64,000 bases of DNA from Iodobacter arcticus (GTDB lineage Bacteria > Pseudomonadota > Gammaproteobacteria > Burkholderiales > Chitinibacteraceae): contig NZ_JBHTBQ010000014.1 in the NCBI RefSeq assembly GCF_042664895.1, forward strand, positions 124,001 to 188,000. Reading direction: 5' to 3'. The position numbers were made by a program, and so were the translations under genes. The stretch's first letter is position 1; every line of letters starts with the position of its first letter. Shown here in pieces: positions 18,912 through 28,129 of the stretch. The notes under the pieces were generated by a model. That model made no database searches. It saw only the letters and a list, made by a program, of their open reading frames with translations, and was not told the origin of the DNA.

Positions 18912-20696
18912 ATGGCTGCTATAAAATATAGTGATCTAATTTCACAGTGGTTAGTTGAATTAGGTTATGAAAGTTGCTTTTCTCTTGGTGGTGGAAATAT
19001 TATGCATTTGGCTGAAAGTGTAAGCCAAAAGATAAAATTAATTCCTGTTGTTAATGAGGTTGCTGCAGGTATTGCGACAGAGTATTACACGGAAACTGGA
19101 GCAGGTAAAAAAGCTTTTGCATTAGTGACTGCGGGGCCTGGGCTGACTAATATCATTACTGCAATTGCTGGGGCATATCAGGAGAGCAGAGAGCTGCTTG
19201 TAATTGGTGGGCAAGTTAAAACTGCTGATTTGAGTAATGGTTTATTACGTCAGCGTGGGATTCAAGAAATTGACGGTGTACGTTTAGTTGAATCAATAAC
19301 TAAAAAAAGCATCCGCTTACTTAAACCAGTTACTAAAAATGAATTTTTTAATATTGTAAAAACAGGTTGGACACCAAGAAAGGGCCCTGTTTTTATTGAA
19401 ATTCCACTTGATGTTCAGGGTGCAATTGTAAATGCGGATGAGCTAAATGTTTTAGATGACAACGAAAACATAAGTGAAACAAAAAATAACATAGATACTG
19501 CATGTGGAAAAATTATTTCACTGCTTAAAGATGCTAAACGCCCAATTGTTTTGCTTGGTGGTGGAGTTGATAGGGCAATATCTCAACAGATTGGGCATGC
19601 TGGGTTTGTAGGTCTAGCACTTCCTGTGATGACAACTTGGAATGGTGCTGATCGTATTGGCTCTGAGCATCCATACTACTTTGGCCGCCCAAATACTTGG
19701 GGACAAAGGTATAGTAATATTTTGATACAGCAAGCAGATTTGATTATTGCATTAGGAACTCGTCTTGGTTTGCAGCAGACAGGGTTTAATTGGCAAGAGT
19801 TTGCTGTAAATGGGAAAGTTATTCAGGTCGATTGTGATCAAGCAGAGTTGGATAAAGGGCACCCTAATATTTATCTAGGTATCTGTGATGATGCAAATCA
19901 AATTTTACTGAATTTATCTAAGCAGTTTAAAGCGGATATTCCTGAGTGGCTAACATACTGCAATATGGTGAAAAGAGAATTACCAATTGTTGAAAACTGT
20001 AATGAAGTTTTTGATGGTTATCTGTCGCCATATACCTTTTTAGATCAGATGTCCCGGCTTTGCACTAATAATGACGTTGTTATTCCGTGTAGTAGTGGCA
20101 GTGCATTCACGGCATCATTACAAATATTTCAGCAAAAATTCGGTCAGTACTTAGTTACAAATAAGTCATTAGCTTCCATGGGGTATGGCCTAGGCGGAGC
20201 AATTGGTGCTGCATTGGCGAATCCGCAGAAAAGAACTGTGTTGTTTGAGGGGGATGGTGGCTTTTCACAAAATCTACAAGAGTTAGGTACTGCAAAAATT
20301 AATCAGTTAAATCTGAAAATATTTATATTTGATGATCAAGGGTATGCCTCTATTCGTATGACTCAGCGTAGCTATTTTGCTGGCCGATATGTTGGATGCG
20401 ATATTAAAACTGGAGTTGGCCTACCTAATTTTGATAAATTGTTCAGTGTCTACGATATCCCCGTCTTGCGTATTTATCCGGGGTTTGAAAATGACCCAGA
20501 ATTTTTAGCTGCATTTAATGGTTCGGATTTATACGCGTTTCTTGTAACCATCAATCCTGAACAAACATATTTTCCAAAAATTACAAGTCGTGTATTAGAA
20601 AATGGAAGTATGGCGTCAAACCCTCTCCATAAAATGACCCCAGAGTTACCTGATACGATATATCAAAAGGTTACTCAATACTTAACAAAAAATTAG
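18912..20696 (+). CDS. Thiamine-pyrophosphate enzyme, acetolactate-synthase-like (YerE-like candidate)
   Basis: 594 residues with the three-domain layout of TPP-dependent pyruvate enzymes: N-terminal Pyr domain with the activating Glu in PVVNEVAAGIATEYYTE, a central domain (about 190-330), and the C-terminal PP domain with EGDGGFSQNLQEL to IFDDQGYASIRMTQ as TPP/Mg motif. In yersiniose A synthesis YerE, a protein of this type, adds a two-carbon unit from pyruvate to CDP-3,6-dideoxy-4-keto-glucose. Position directly after rfbFGH makes the same role attractive here; it is inference. A housekeeping acetolactate synthase is unlikely in this setting as no small subunit follows. From here DNA becomes AT-rich. 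Confidence 0.78.
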   Translation: MAAIKYSDLISQWLVELGYESCFSLGGGNIMHLAESVSQKIKLIPVVNEVAAGIATEYYTETGAGKKAFALVTAGPGLTNIITAIAGAYQESRELLVIGGQVKTADLSNGLLRQRGIQEIDGVRLVESITKKSIRLLKPVTKNEFFNIVKTGWTPRKGPVFIEIPLDVQGAIVNADELNVLDDNENISETKNNIDTACGKIISLLKDAKRPIVLLGGGVDRAISQQIGHAGFVGLALPVMTTWNGADRIGSEHPYYFGRPNTWGQRYSNILIQQADLIIALGTRLGLQQTGFNWQEFAVNGKVIQVDCDQAELDKGHPNIYLGICDDANQILLNLSKQFKADIPEWLTYCNMVKRELPIVENCNEVFDGYLSPYTFLDQMSRLCTNNDVVIPCSSGSAFTASLQIFQQKFGQYLVTNKSLASMGYGLGGAIGAALANPQKRTVLFEGDGGFSQNLQELGTAKINQLNLKIFIFDDQGYASIRMTQRSYFAGRYVGCDIKTGVGLPNFDKLFSVYDIPVLRIYPGFENDPEFLAAFNGSDLYAFLVTINPEQTYFPKITSRVLENGSMASNPLHKMTPELPDTIYQKVTQYLTKN

Positions 20697-20706
20697 GATC
20701 TACTCT

Positions 20707-21504
20707 ATGAGTAATTGGATCGCGCTAGCAAAGAAGAACGTTTTTCTAATTGACCTTGATGGTGTTGTGTATAAGGGTAGCAAGCCAGTTGATGGAGCTA
20801 TTGAAGCTATACAAAGGTTGCGAGAGGCAGGTAAAAAAATAATTTACCTAACAAATAACTCCGCAAGATCTCCTTTAAGCATTAGAAATAAGCTAGAGGG
20901 AATGGGAATTGCATGTGCTGAAAATGAGCTATTAACCTCCGCCGAAGTTGCGTGCCAAGCGGTTAAAAAAGATTCTTTAGATGGTCAAAAAGGCGTCTAT
21001 GTAGTTGGGAGCAGCGGTTTAAGAGATTTAGTCGTAAATCATGGGCTTAAACTGGCGACGCATGATCAGTGCGGAGCCGTTTTAGTTGGCTTAGATTTAG
21101 AATTAAGTTATGAGACCATTAGTAATGCATTGCAAGCTATTACTAATGGTGCATTGTTAATAGCTTGCAATAGTGATGCAAATTATCCTAGTGATAAAGG
21201 GGCATTATTACCTGGATGTGGTGCAATGCTTGGGGCAATTGAGGGGGCCGCTGGGATCCGTTGTAATTATTTATTTGGTAAGCCAAATAAATTGATGCTT
21301 CAAGTTGCATTAGAGAGGATTGGTGGGGTGTTAAATGAGTGCGTTGTGATTGGTGATACTTTAGAGTCTGACATTCTAATGGCAAATAATGCCAATGCAG
21401 AAAGTATCTATATCGACAATGATCAATGGCATCATGATTCAGATATTGTGAGGTCTTTTTCATCAAAAAGCTTGATCGCTGCTGTAAATAGCATGGGTAT
21501 TTAA
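20707..21504 (+). CDS. HAD-IIA family hydrolase (NagD-like phosphatase)
   Basis: 265 residues. Motif I is FLIDLDGVVYKG (nucleophile D and acid D two residues apart), motif II LTNNSARSP, the C2 cap occupies about residues 80-180, and motif IV is VVIGDTLESDILMANN. This is the NagD/4-nitrophenylphosphatase group that acts on small phosphates. It starts 10 bases after the TPP enzyme and is in the same transcript. Its role in the sugar pathway is not clear; removing a phosphate from a sugar intermediate or recycling is possible. Confidence 0.85.
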   Translation: MSNWIALAKKNVFLIDLDGVVYKGSKPVDGAIEAIQRLREAGKKIIYLTNNSARSPLSIRNKLEGMGIACAENELLTSAEVACQAVKKDSLDGQKGVYVVGSSGLRDLVVNHGLKLATHDQCGAVLVGLDLELSYETISNALQAITNGALLIACNSDANYPSDKGALLPGCGAMLGAIEGAAGIRCNYLFGKPNKLMLQVALERIGGVLNECVVIGDTLESDILMANNANAESIYIDNDQWHHDSDIVRSFSSKSLIAAVNSMGI

Positions 21505-21535
21505 ATTTAACAAAATGATTCTAGGATAATTAAAA

Positions 21536-22588
21536 TTGACTGTGTCGCTTAATTCACCATTAATTAAAGAAGATTTTGAACGGTTATCACCATTTTTTTT
21601 ATCCTTAGATGAAATAAAAAATAAAAAAATATTACTGACAGGGGGAACTGGTTTTTTTGGGCGATGGTTATTGGCCCTGCTTCATTATTTAAATCTTAAT
21701 GGTTTTAATATTTCAGTCACTGTTGTTTCTAGGTCTCCTGAGAAATTTTTAATTAGCGAGCCAAGTTACCGTGATGTTCGCTGGCTTGATTTTATTGAAT
21801 CTGATGCTCAGTGTTTTGAGGTAAGTCGCAAATATGATTGTATTATTCATGCTGCTACAGATACGTCATTAGCTGTACAAGCCGATGGTTTATCGTTATT
21901 TAATAGTATGATTAATGGTGGCCGGAATATCCTAGATATTGCAGTTAAGTCTGGTGCAAAAAAAGTGCTAATGATTGGATCTGGTGCTCAGTATGGGGCT
22001 CAACCAGAAGAGCAGCCACTTTTCTTGGAGGATAGTACATCGGCATGCTTGTCAAACAGCCCACTCAGTGCATATGGAGAGGCAAAGCGTTCAATAGAAA
22101 CAATGGCTGCATTATATGCATCCAAGCATTCATTTGATGTTATTTTTGCGCGTTGTTTTGCTTTTTCTGGCCCAGGGTTAGCTATTGATACTCATTTTGC
22201 AATAGGTAACTTTGTTAGAGATGCTTTATTTTCACAAAATATTGTTGTGAAATCGAAAGGTGAAATTTATCGAAGCTATTTGTACGGCGCTGATTTAGCT
22301 ATTTGGTTGTTAACTCTTTTGCTCAAGGGGAAAAATCAGGAGGCGTATAATGTAGGATCAGATCAAGCTATTCTCATATCCGATTTAGCTGAGTGCGTTA
22401 AAAATATATTAGCTCCAGAGAAAGAAGTTATTTTCCTTTCTAATGAAGGGGGGGGGAGTAGGTCAAGATATATTCCTTCTATAAATAAAGCTAGGTCACA
22501 TAATTTAGACGTTTGGACTAATTTGGATGAAAGTATTCAACGAACGGCCGATTGGAATAAAAGTTATTTCCTACAACGTAGTAAATAA
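21536..22588 (+). CDS. NAD-dependent epimerase/dehydratase, candidate sugar 4-ketoreductase
   Basis: 350 residues of the extended SDR type. The cofactor motif is LLTGGTGFFGRWLLALL after about 30 residues, followed by YDCIIHAATDTSL, MIGSGAQYG and the catalytic YGEAKRSIE, then RCFAFSGPGL. The start appears to be TTG at 21536 with AGGA nine bases upstream; no ATG serves. With an RfbH product and a two-carbon branch added, a reductase of this kind (YerF-like) would finish the sugar, but it could also act on the plain dideoxy-4-keto sugar as abequose or paratose synthases do. Confidence 0.8.
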   Translation: MTVSLNSPLIKEDFERLSPFFLSLDEIKNKKILLTGGTGFFGRWLLALLHYLNLNGFNISVTVVSRSPEKFLISEPSYRDVRWLDFIESDAQCFEVSRKYDCIIHAATDTSLAVQADGLSLFNSMINGGRNILDIAVKSGAKKVLMIGSGAQYGAQPEEQPLFLEDSTSACLSNSPLSAYGEAKRSIETMAALYASKHSFDVIFARCFAFSGPGLAIDTHFAIGNFVRDALFSQNIVVKSKGEIYRSYLYGADLAIWLLTLLLKGKNQEAYNVGSDQAILISDLAECVKNILAPEKEVIFLSNEGGGSRSRYIPSINKARSHNLDVWTNLDESIQRTADWNKSYFLQRSK

Positions 22589-22634
22589 ATAGTACATTTT
22601 TTAAGTGTAATTAAATTTAGTCAGGCAAAAAATA

Positions 22635-23999
22635 ATGGTAGTAAAAAAGATATTAAAATCTATCGGTATTGATCAAGCTATCGCTTATGTGATTTTGACT
22701 CGTGGATGGGGGGTTTTTGCAGGCTTAATTACTCTGTATTTTATATCTCATCATTTGAGTCAGGTAGAACAAGGTTTTTATTATACATTTGCAAGTGTTT
22801 TAGCCATGCAAGTATTCTTTGAGTTAGGCTTTTGTAGTGTAATTTCCCAATTTGCAAGCCATGAAATGTCAAAGCTAGTTTGGAAAGAAGGTTTAATTAG
22901 TGGTGATGAACAGGCTAAATCTCGTTTGTTTTCGCTCTTTACTTTAGCGGTAAAGTGGTACGGCGTAATTGCTATTTTAATGATAGCTATCATTGCCCCT
23001 GCTGGCTATTGGTTTTTTAATTCTTCTTACCCAGATTCAACAGTAAGCTGGTCTTCGCCATGGATCATTTTAGTACTTTGTACGAGCGGTAATTTATTTA
23101 TTAGTCCTATTATTGCTCTACTTGAAGGGACTGGCTTAGTTGCTGAAATTGCGAAAATGCGGCTTTATCAGTCAGTAATTTCCAGCCTTGCCGCATGGTT
23201 AGCCCTCTATATGGGATGGGGATTATTTGCAGCCGCTATTATTGCTCTGGCTACTTTAAGTAGTAACTCTGCTTGGCTTATTTTAAATAAAAGAAAATTT
23301 TTATATAGTATTTTTACTGGAAAGAAAAGTGAAGTAGCTATTAATTGGAGGGAAGAAATTCTTCCTATGCAATGGCGCATTGCTATCAGCTGGTTAAGTG
23401 GTTTTTTTATATTTCAACTTTTTACACCTTTAGTATTTAAATACCATAGTCCAGAAGCGGCAGGGCAGGTTGGTATGAGCTTTACAATTGCTAATGTGCT
23501 TAGTTCATTGGCTATGGCATGGATTACCACCAAAACACCATTGTTTGGTCAACTAATTGCTAGCGGAAAATTTGATCAGCTGGATCTATTATTTAAAAAA
23601 ATATTTTGGCAATCATGGGGAGTTTTGTTTATATTGATTGTTACATTTATTTCTGTATTGTTACTTATTAATTATTTAAACATCCCTTTTGCAGGTCGAT
23701 TATTAAAACCTCAGGAATTTTCTCTGATTTTATTTGCCATATTAGCTAATCACATTGTTTTTGCGCAAGCAACGTATGTTAGAGCTCATAAGTGCGAACC
23801 ATATTTGCAGCATGCAATTGTGCTGGCTATTTTTATTGGTGTTTCATGCTATTTATCTGGCCGATATTCTAGTGTCTATAATTTGTTGCTGGCTTATTCA
23901 TGTGTTTGTATTTTTGTTGGCGTAGGGTATTCTAATTATATATACTTAAATTTTAAATCGAAACGTAGTTTAAAAGCTTTAAAGGATATGACTACATGA
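22635..23999 (+). CDS. O-antigen flippase Wzx-like (polysaccharide transporter)
   Basis: 454 residues with about 12 hydrophobic helices and short loops, starting with a first helix at VILTRGWGVFAGLITLYFIS. The opening, QVEQGFYYTFASVLAMQVFFELGF, fits MOP/PST-family polysaccharide flippases, which carry undecaprenyl-linked repeat units across the inner membrane. Sequence identity of such proteins is always low, so the call rests on topology and locus. The stop overlaps the next gene's ATG by four bases. Confidence 0.83.
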   Translation: MVVKKILKSIGIDQAIAYVILTRGWGVFAGLITLYFISHHLSQVEQGFYYTFASVLAMQVFFELGFCSVISQFASHEMSKLVWKEGLISGDEQAKSRLFSLFTLAVKWYGVIAILMIAIIAPAGYWFFNSSYPDSTVSWSSPWIILVLCTSGNLFISPIIALLEGTGLVAEIAKMRLYQSVISSLAAWLALYMGWGLFAAAIIALATLSSNSAWLILNKRKFLYSIFTGKKSEVAINWREEILPMQWRIAISWLSGFFIFQLFTPLVFKYHSPEAAGQVGMSFTIANVLSSLAMAWITTKTPLFGQLIASGKFDQLDLLFKKIFWQSWGVLFILIVTFISVLLLINYLNIPFAGRLLKPQEFSLILFAILANHIVFAQATYVRAHKCEPYLQHAIVLAIFIGVSCYLSGRYSSVYNLLLAYSCVCIFVGVGYSNYIYLNFKSKRSLKALKDMTT

Positions 24000-24979
24000 G
24001 TGGCCCATTGTTATCCATATGTATACCCACATATAATCGATATAAATATTTAAAAGAGTGTTTGGATAGTATTATTATTCAGGATAATAAGGACGTAGAG
24101 ATTGTCATCAGTGATAATGCCTCAACTGATAATACTGAGGAGTTGGTTTTAGAGTATTCAAAAGAGTTAAGTATTAAATATCAGCGTTTTGAGTCTAATC
24201 AAGGGTTTGATATTAACTGCACTAAAGTGGTTAGCATGGCCACTGGGCAATATTGTATGATACTGGGCAGTGATGATTGTTTATTACAGAACTCAATTGT
24301 TAATATAAAAAGTATCCTAGCTAGCTGTAAGCCAGATGTTCTTCATTTTGGTTATCATCAATATGATTTAAGCATGAAAATATTAAGTTCGAATGTGGCT
24401 TTATCTGATCGCATTGCTAAAATCGAAAATTTAGACGATGTTGCTGATTATATTAAAACAGTTCCAAATTTAAGCTTAGCTTTTGCATTTATTTCTAGTT
24501 TTATTTTTTTACGATCGCATTGGCCGAGCGCTAATCAGTATCAAAAATGGCTTGGTTCTCAATATGTTCATTTGTTTTGTATGCATTCAATAATAAATCA
24601 AGGATGCATAATAAAAACGAGTGATCAAGCTTTTGTTGCTGCTAGGGGGGGGAATATTAATGATGCGACAGATCAGCCTGGAAAAATTCTAAGTCTTGAT
24701 TTGATTACATTTAAAAATATAGTGATGGATGTATATAATAGCAATATAAAGGTGCATAAGTCTTTTTCTTTTGTTTTTAAAAAGTCTTATACTGGAAAAG
24801 TATTGCTACATACGTTTTGTTATGGTGGTGATGAAAGAATAATTAGTAGGCAAAAAGAACTTAGTTATTTTGGATATGGTAATTATATATTTTTATTCAA
24901 ACTTTTGAAGTTACTGAAAATTAAAATGGTGTTAAGAAAAATGATTGAATGTAGAGCAAAATTAAGAGTGAAAGAATAA
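23996..24979 (+). CDS. Glycosyltransferase family 2 (possible dideoxyhexosyl transferase)
   Basis: 327 residues. It begins LLSICIPTYNRYKYLKECLDSI with the GT-A motif EIVISDNASTDNTEELV and a DxD-like GSDDC. Cytoplasmic or membrane-associated. The general shape resembles the abequosyltransferase (RfbV) branch of GT2, which would match the CDP-dideoxy sugar made upstream, but that specificity is inference. Starts within the flippase stop codon and ends overlapping wecB by one base (TAATG). Confidence 0.82.
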   Translation: MSGPLLSICIPTYNRYKYLKECLDSIIIQDNKDVEIVISDNASTDNTEELVLEYSKELSIKYQRFESNQGFDINCTKVVSMATGQYCMILGSDDCLLQNSIVNIKSILASCKPDVLHFGYHQYDLSMKILSSNVALSDRIAKIENLDDVADYIKTVPNLSLAFAFISSFIFLRSHWPSANQYQKWLGSQYVHLFCMHSIINQGCIIKTSDQAFVAARGGNINDATDQPGKILSLDLITFKNIVMDVYNSNIKVHKSFSFVFKKSYTGKVLLHTFCYGGDERIISRQKELSYFGYGNYIFLFKLLKLLKIKMVLRKMIECRAKLRVKE

Positions 24980-26109
24980 TGAAAAAAATTCTTGTCGTAT
25001 TTGGCACAAGACCAGAAGCTATTAAAATGGCTCCATTGGTTAAAGGACTTAGTCAACATAGTGAGTTTGAAACGCGTGTATGTGTAACTGCACAGCATCG
25101 TCAAATGTTGGATCAGGTGCTTGAGCTATTTAATATAGTTCCTGAGTATGATTTGAATTTGATGCAGCCGGGGCAAGATTTATCTGATATTACTTCAAGA
25201 ATATTATTGGCATTAAAACCTGTCTTTGAAGATTTCAAACCGGACTTAGTACTAGTACACGGTGATACAACTACTTCAATGGCATGCAGCTTGTCCGCGT
25301 TCTATCATCGTATTCCTGTCGGCCATATTGAAGCTGGATTACGCACCGGTGATATATATTCACCTTGGCCAGAAGAGTTAAATCGTAAGATCACTAGCTT
25401 AATGGCTTGGATGCATTTTGCTCCTACTGAAATGGCAAAAAATAATCTATTAAAAGAAGGCATTGCTGAGACTAGCATTTGTGTTACGGGCAATACGGTG
25501 ATTGATGCCTTGTTGGCGACAAGTAAACAAATCGATTTAGATTCAATATTATCTGCAGAATTATCTGAGAAGTTTTCTTTTATTGATAAAAGCAAAAAGC
25601 TAATTTTGGTAACTGGGCATCGCAGAGAAAACTTTGGGCAAGGTTTTGAAAATATTTGTGCAGGTTTGAATGTTTTGGCAAGTAGAGAAGATGTCCAAGT
25701 TATTTATCCAGTGCATTTAAACCCCAATGTTCAGGAGCCAGTAAATAGATATTTAAGCAATAATAAAAATATTTATTTAATTGACCCACAAGATTATTTG
25801 CCATTTGTATATTTAATGAAAAAAAGTTATCTAATACTAACTGATAGTGGTGGCATTCAAGAAGAAGCACCATCATTGGGTAAGCCTGTATTGGTGATGC
25901 GAGATACAACAGAACGTCCTGAGGCAGTATTGGCTGGCACGGTTATGCTAACTGGAACAAATACTCAGCGTATTGTTGAGGCTGTAGAGATTTTATTAAA
26001 CGATGAAGTAGAGTATCAGCGGATGACTGGTGCGCATAATCCATACGGTACTGGAAATGCATGCTCTACTATTGTAGATTCATTAAGCAAGATATTCACT
26101 GAGAAATAA
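24979..26109 (+). CDS. wecB: UDP-N-acetylglucosamine 2-epimerase (non-hydrolysing)
   Basis: Interconverts UDP-GlcNAc and UDP-ManNAc. 376 residues, with VFGTRPEAIKMAPLV at the start, VHGDTTTSMACSLSAFY, GHIEAGLRTGDIYSPWPEE, LVTGHRRENFGQGFENI and the C-terminal TDSGGIQEEAPSLGKPVLVM and RPEAVLAGT, all classic. No WecC dehydrogenase follows, so the product is likely used as ManNAc. It overlaps the upstream glycosyltransferase by one base. Confidence 0.96.
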   Translation: MKKILVVFGTRPEAIKMAPLVKGLSQHSEFETRVCVTAQHRQMLDQVLELFNIVPEYDLNLMQPGQDLSDITSRILLALKPVFEDFKPDLVLVHGDTTTSMACSLSAFYHRIPVGHIEAGLRTGDIYSPWPEELNRKITSLMAWMHFAPTEMAKNNLLKEGIAETSICVTGNTVIDALLATSKQIDLDSILSAELSEKFSFIDKSKKLILVTGHRRENFGQGFENICAGLNVLASREDVQVIYPVHLNPNVQEPVNRYLSNNKNIYLIDPQDYLPFVYLMKKSYLILTDSGGIQEEAPSLGKPVLVMRDTTERPEAVLAGTVMLTGTNTQRIVEAVEILLNDEVEYQRMTGAHNPYGTGNACSTIVDSLSKIFTEK

Positions 26110-26111
26110 CT

Positions 26112-27149
26112 ATGCTTGTTTTTATTGCGCCATATCCAGATTGTAATAATGAGCAAGATGGGATGATTCAACGTATTGCATCTATTGATAGTAATTTTGA
26201 ATCAAGAGCGAGAGTGTATCTTGATATATCATTTAGGCGTTTCTTTAAAAAAAATATAATTATAAAAAACAATTTAACAATATATAAGTTGAATTTATTC
26301 TTTTCATTTATTACTATTTTATGTGTTATTGCAAGAGCAAAAACACTATATGTACATTCGGTGTACAACGCGTTAAAAATATTACCTTTTTTTTATTTTA
26401 AAAAGATAATTACGGATATGCATGGTGTTGTACCTGAGGAAATGCTATTTGAGGGAAATAAAATGTCTGCATTTATTTATAATTGGACTGAGAAAATAAC
26501 GGTTAAAAAAAGCTATAGTATTATTTCTGTCACTAAGATGATGGCGGAGCATTTTAAGAATAAGTACGATAGAGATTGTTCCTTTGATCTTATTATCCCA
26601 ATAATTACACATAAAGTGAGTTCCCTGAGATTAAGTAAAACAAGAATGTTCATGGCACCTCTGGTTATTTATGCTGGTGGATTGCAGAAATGGCAAAATG
26701 TTCCAAAAATGCTTGAAGCAGTAAAGCGTAATTCTAGTGTTAGGTATAGATTTCTAACTGGGAAACCTGCTGAAATGCTGGAATTAGCACATAACTATGG
26801 CATTTTGAATTTAGAGGTTAAAAGTGTTGTCCCATCATTAGTTGAAGAGCATTATTTAGAATCTGATTATGGTTTTTTATTAAGGGATGATATATTACTT
26901 AATAAGGTAGCATGCCCTACTAAAGGAATTGAATATTTAGCAAATGGAGTGGTGCCAATAGTGCTAAGTAAGGATGTTGGTGATTTTTTTAGGCATGGGT
27001 ATCAGTTTGTTACATATGAGGATTTTATATTGGACGAGCTTCCTTCTTTATTAGAATTGGATAAAATGAAAAAGAAAAATTATGATGTAATTAGTTCGAT
27101 GAAAAAGGAAATGGAAGCCGGTTTAACCTCTTTAAGGTCGATAGCTTAA
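26112..27149 (+). CDS. Glycosyltransferase, GT4-like (GT-B)
   Basis: 345 residues. The first part is short and basic, with FFKKNIIIKNNLTIYKLNLFFSF and a DMHGVVPEE motif; the C-terminal half has the GT-B donor region APLVIYAGGLQKWQNVPKMLEA and CPTKGIEYLANGVVPIV, where the E of KGIEYLANG stands for the EX7E region. Divergent but consistent with GT4. It lies 2 bases after wecB and 2 before the next transferase. Sugar unknown. Confidence 0.72.
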   Translation: MLVFIAPYPDCNNEQDGMIQRIASIDSNFESRARVYLDISFRRFFKKNIIIKNNLTIYKLNLFFSFITILCVIARAKTLYVHSVYNALKILPFFYFKKIITDMHGVVPEEMLFEGNKMSAFIYNWTEKITVKKSYSIISVTKMMAEHFKNKYDRDCSFDLIIPIITHKVSSLRLSKTRMFMAPLVIYAGGLQKWQNVPKMLEAVKRNSSVRYRFLTGKPAEMLELAHNYGILNLEVKSVVPSLVEEHYLESDYGFLLRDDILLNKVACPTKGIEYLANGVVPIVLSKDVGDFFRHGYQFVTYEDFILDELPSLLELDKMKKKNYDVISSMKKEMEAGLTSLRSIA

Positions 27150-27151
27150 CT

Positions 27152-28129
27152 ATGGTTTATATTGTTATTTTAAATTGGAATGGGTGGGAGGACACAATCT
27201 CTTGCTTGAGTAGTCTATTTAAATTAGTTGATTGTGAATATAGGATTGTTATATGCGATAATAACTCAGATAATAATTCTTATTATGAAATAAAAAATTG
27301 GATTTTAAGCGAAAAGGAAAAAAATTCATATTTGAACGCAATGGATTTAAAGTGTATCAATGTATTGAATAATGAAAGCTATTGTATTGAATCTAATGAC
27401 TTGTTTTTATTGCAGACCGGTAAAAACCTTGGGTTTGCAGGTGGGATGAATGTGGGGATTCGTGTGGCGCTCGAAGATCCACGCATGGAATACGTTTGGA
27501 TATTAAATAATGATACGGAAGTTGATAAGAATGCACTTTCAGCTTTAATTAAGCATGCTAAGAGTGATTGCCGTATCGGTATTTGTGGATCTACACTTTT
27601 ATATCATGATCAACCAAATGTAATTCAGGCTGTTGGTGGTAAATATAATTCGTATTTAGGGACAATAAAGCACATCCTTGGTCATAGACAATATTCTGAA
27701 AAATTATGTCTGTCTATTGATGTTAATGATATGGATTATATTGTAGGTGCAGCAATGCTTGTTTCTAAAGAGTTTATTGAGAAAATTGGATTGATGGATG
27801 AAAGTTATTTTATTTACTTTGAAGAGCTTGATTGGGCAACAAGGGCAAAACGTTTTGATCCAGTTTTTAAACTTGGTTATGCCGCAAAAAGTATTGTACT
27901 TCATAAAGAAGGTGCAAGTATTGGCTCTGGTTCCAAAAGAAATGGTAAGCGCCAATCGTTTTCTGATACATATGCATTAAGAAATAGAATCGCTTTTTCG
28001 AATAAATTTTACAAAAATAGAGTTTTTTTTGTAAAATTTTTTATTCTACTGTCTTCAATGTCTCGAATGATAAAGTGCGATTTCGATGCTGCATTACGTG
28101 CATTTAAAGTAGTAATGGGACGTCTCTAA
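27152..28129 (+). CDS. Glycosyltransferase family 2 (rhamnosyltransferase-like)
   Basis: 325 residues with VYIVILNWNGWEDTISCLSSL at the start, ICDNNSDN, NLGFAGGMNVGIRVAL, the metal site WILNNDTEVD and SYFIYFEELDWATRAKR (EELD motif near a catalytic base). This is the WbbL/rhamnosyltransferase-like branch of GT2, which fits the dTDP-rhamnose genes upstream. The 3' end overlaps the polymerase gene by one base (TAATG). Confidence 0.86.
   Translation: MVYIVILNWNGWEDTISCLSSLFKLVDCEYRIVICDNNSDNNSYYEIKNWILSEKEKNSYLNAMDLKCINVLNNESYCIESNDLFLLQTGKNLGFAGGMNVGIRVALEDPRMEYVWILNNDTEVDKNALSALIKHAKSDCRIGICGSTLLYHDQPNVIQAVGGKYNSYLGTIKHILGHRQYSEKLCLSIDVNDMDYIVGAAMLVSKEFIEKIGLMDESYFIYFEELDWATRAKRFDPVFKLGYAAKSIVLHKEGASIGSGSKRNGKRQSFSDTYALRNRIAFSNKFYKNRVFFVKFFILLSSMSRMIKCDFDAALRAFKVVMGRL

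Noticed and set aside
18912..20696. Housekeeping acetolactate synthase large subunit (ilvB/ilvI)
   Set aside because: No ilvH/ilvN follows and the gene is in an AT-rich sugar locus after rfbH; a sugar-modifying TPP enzyme fits better.
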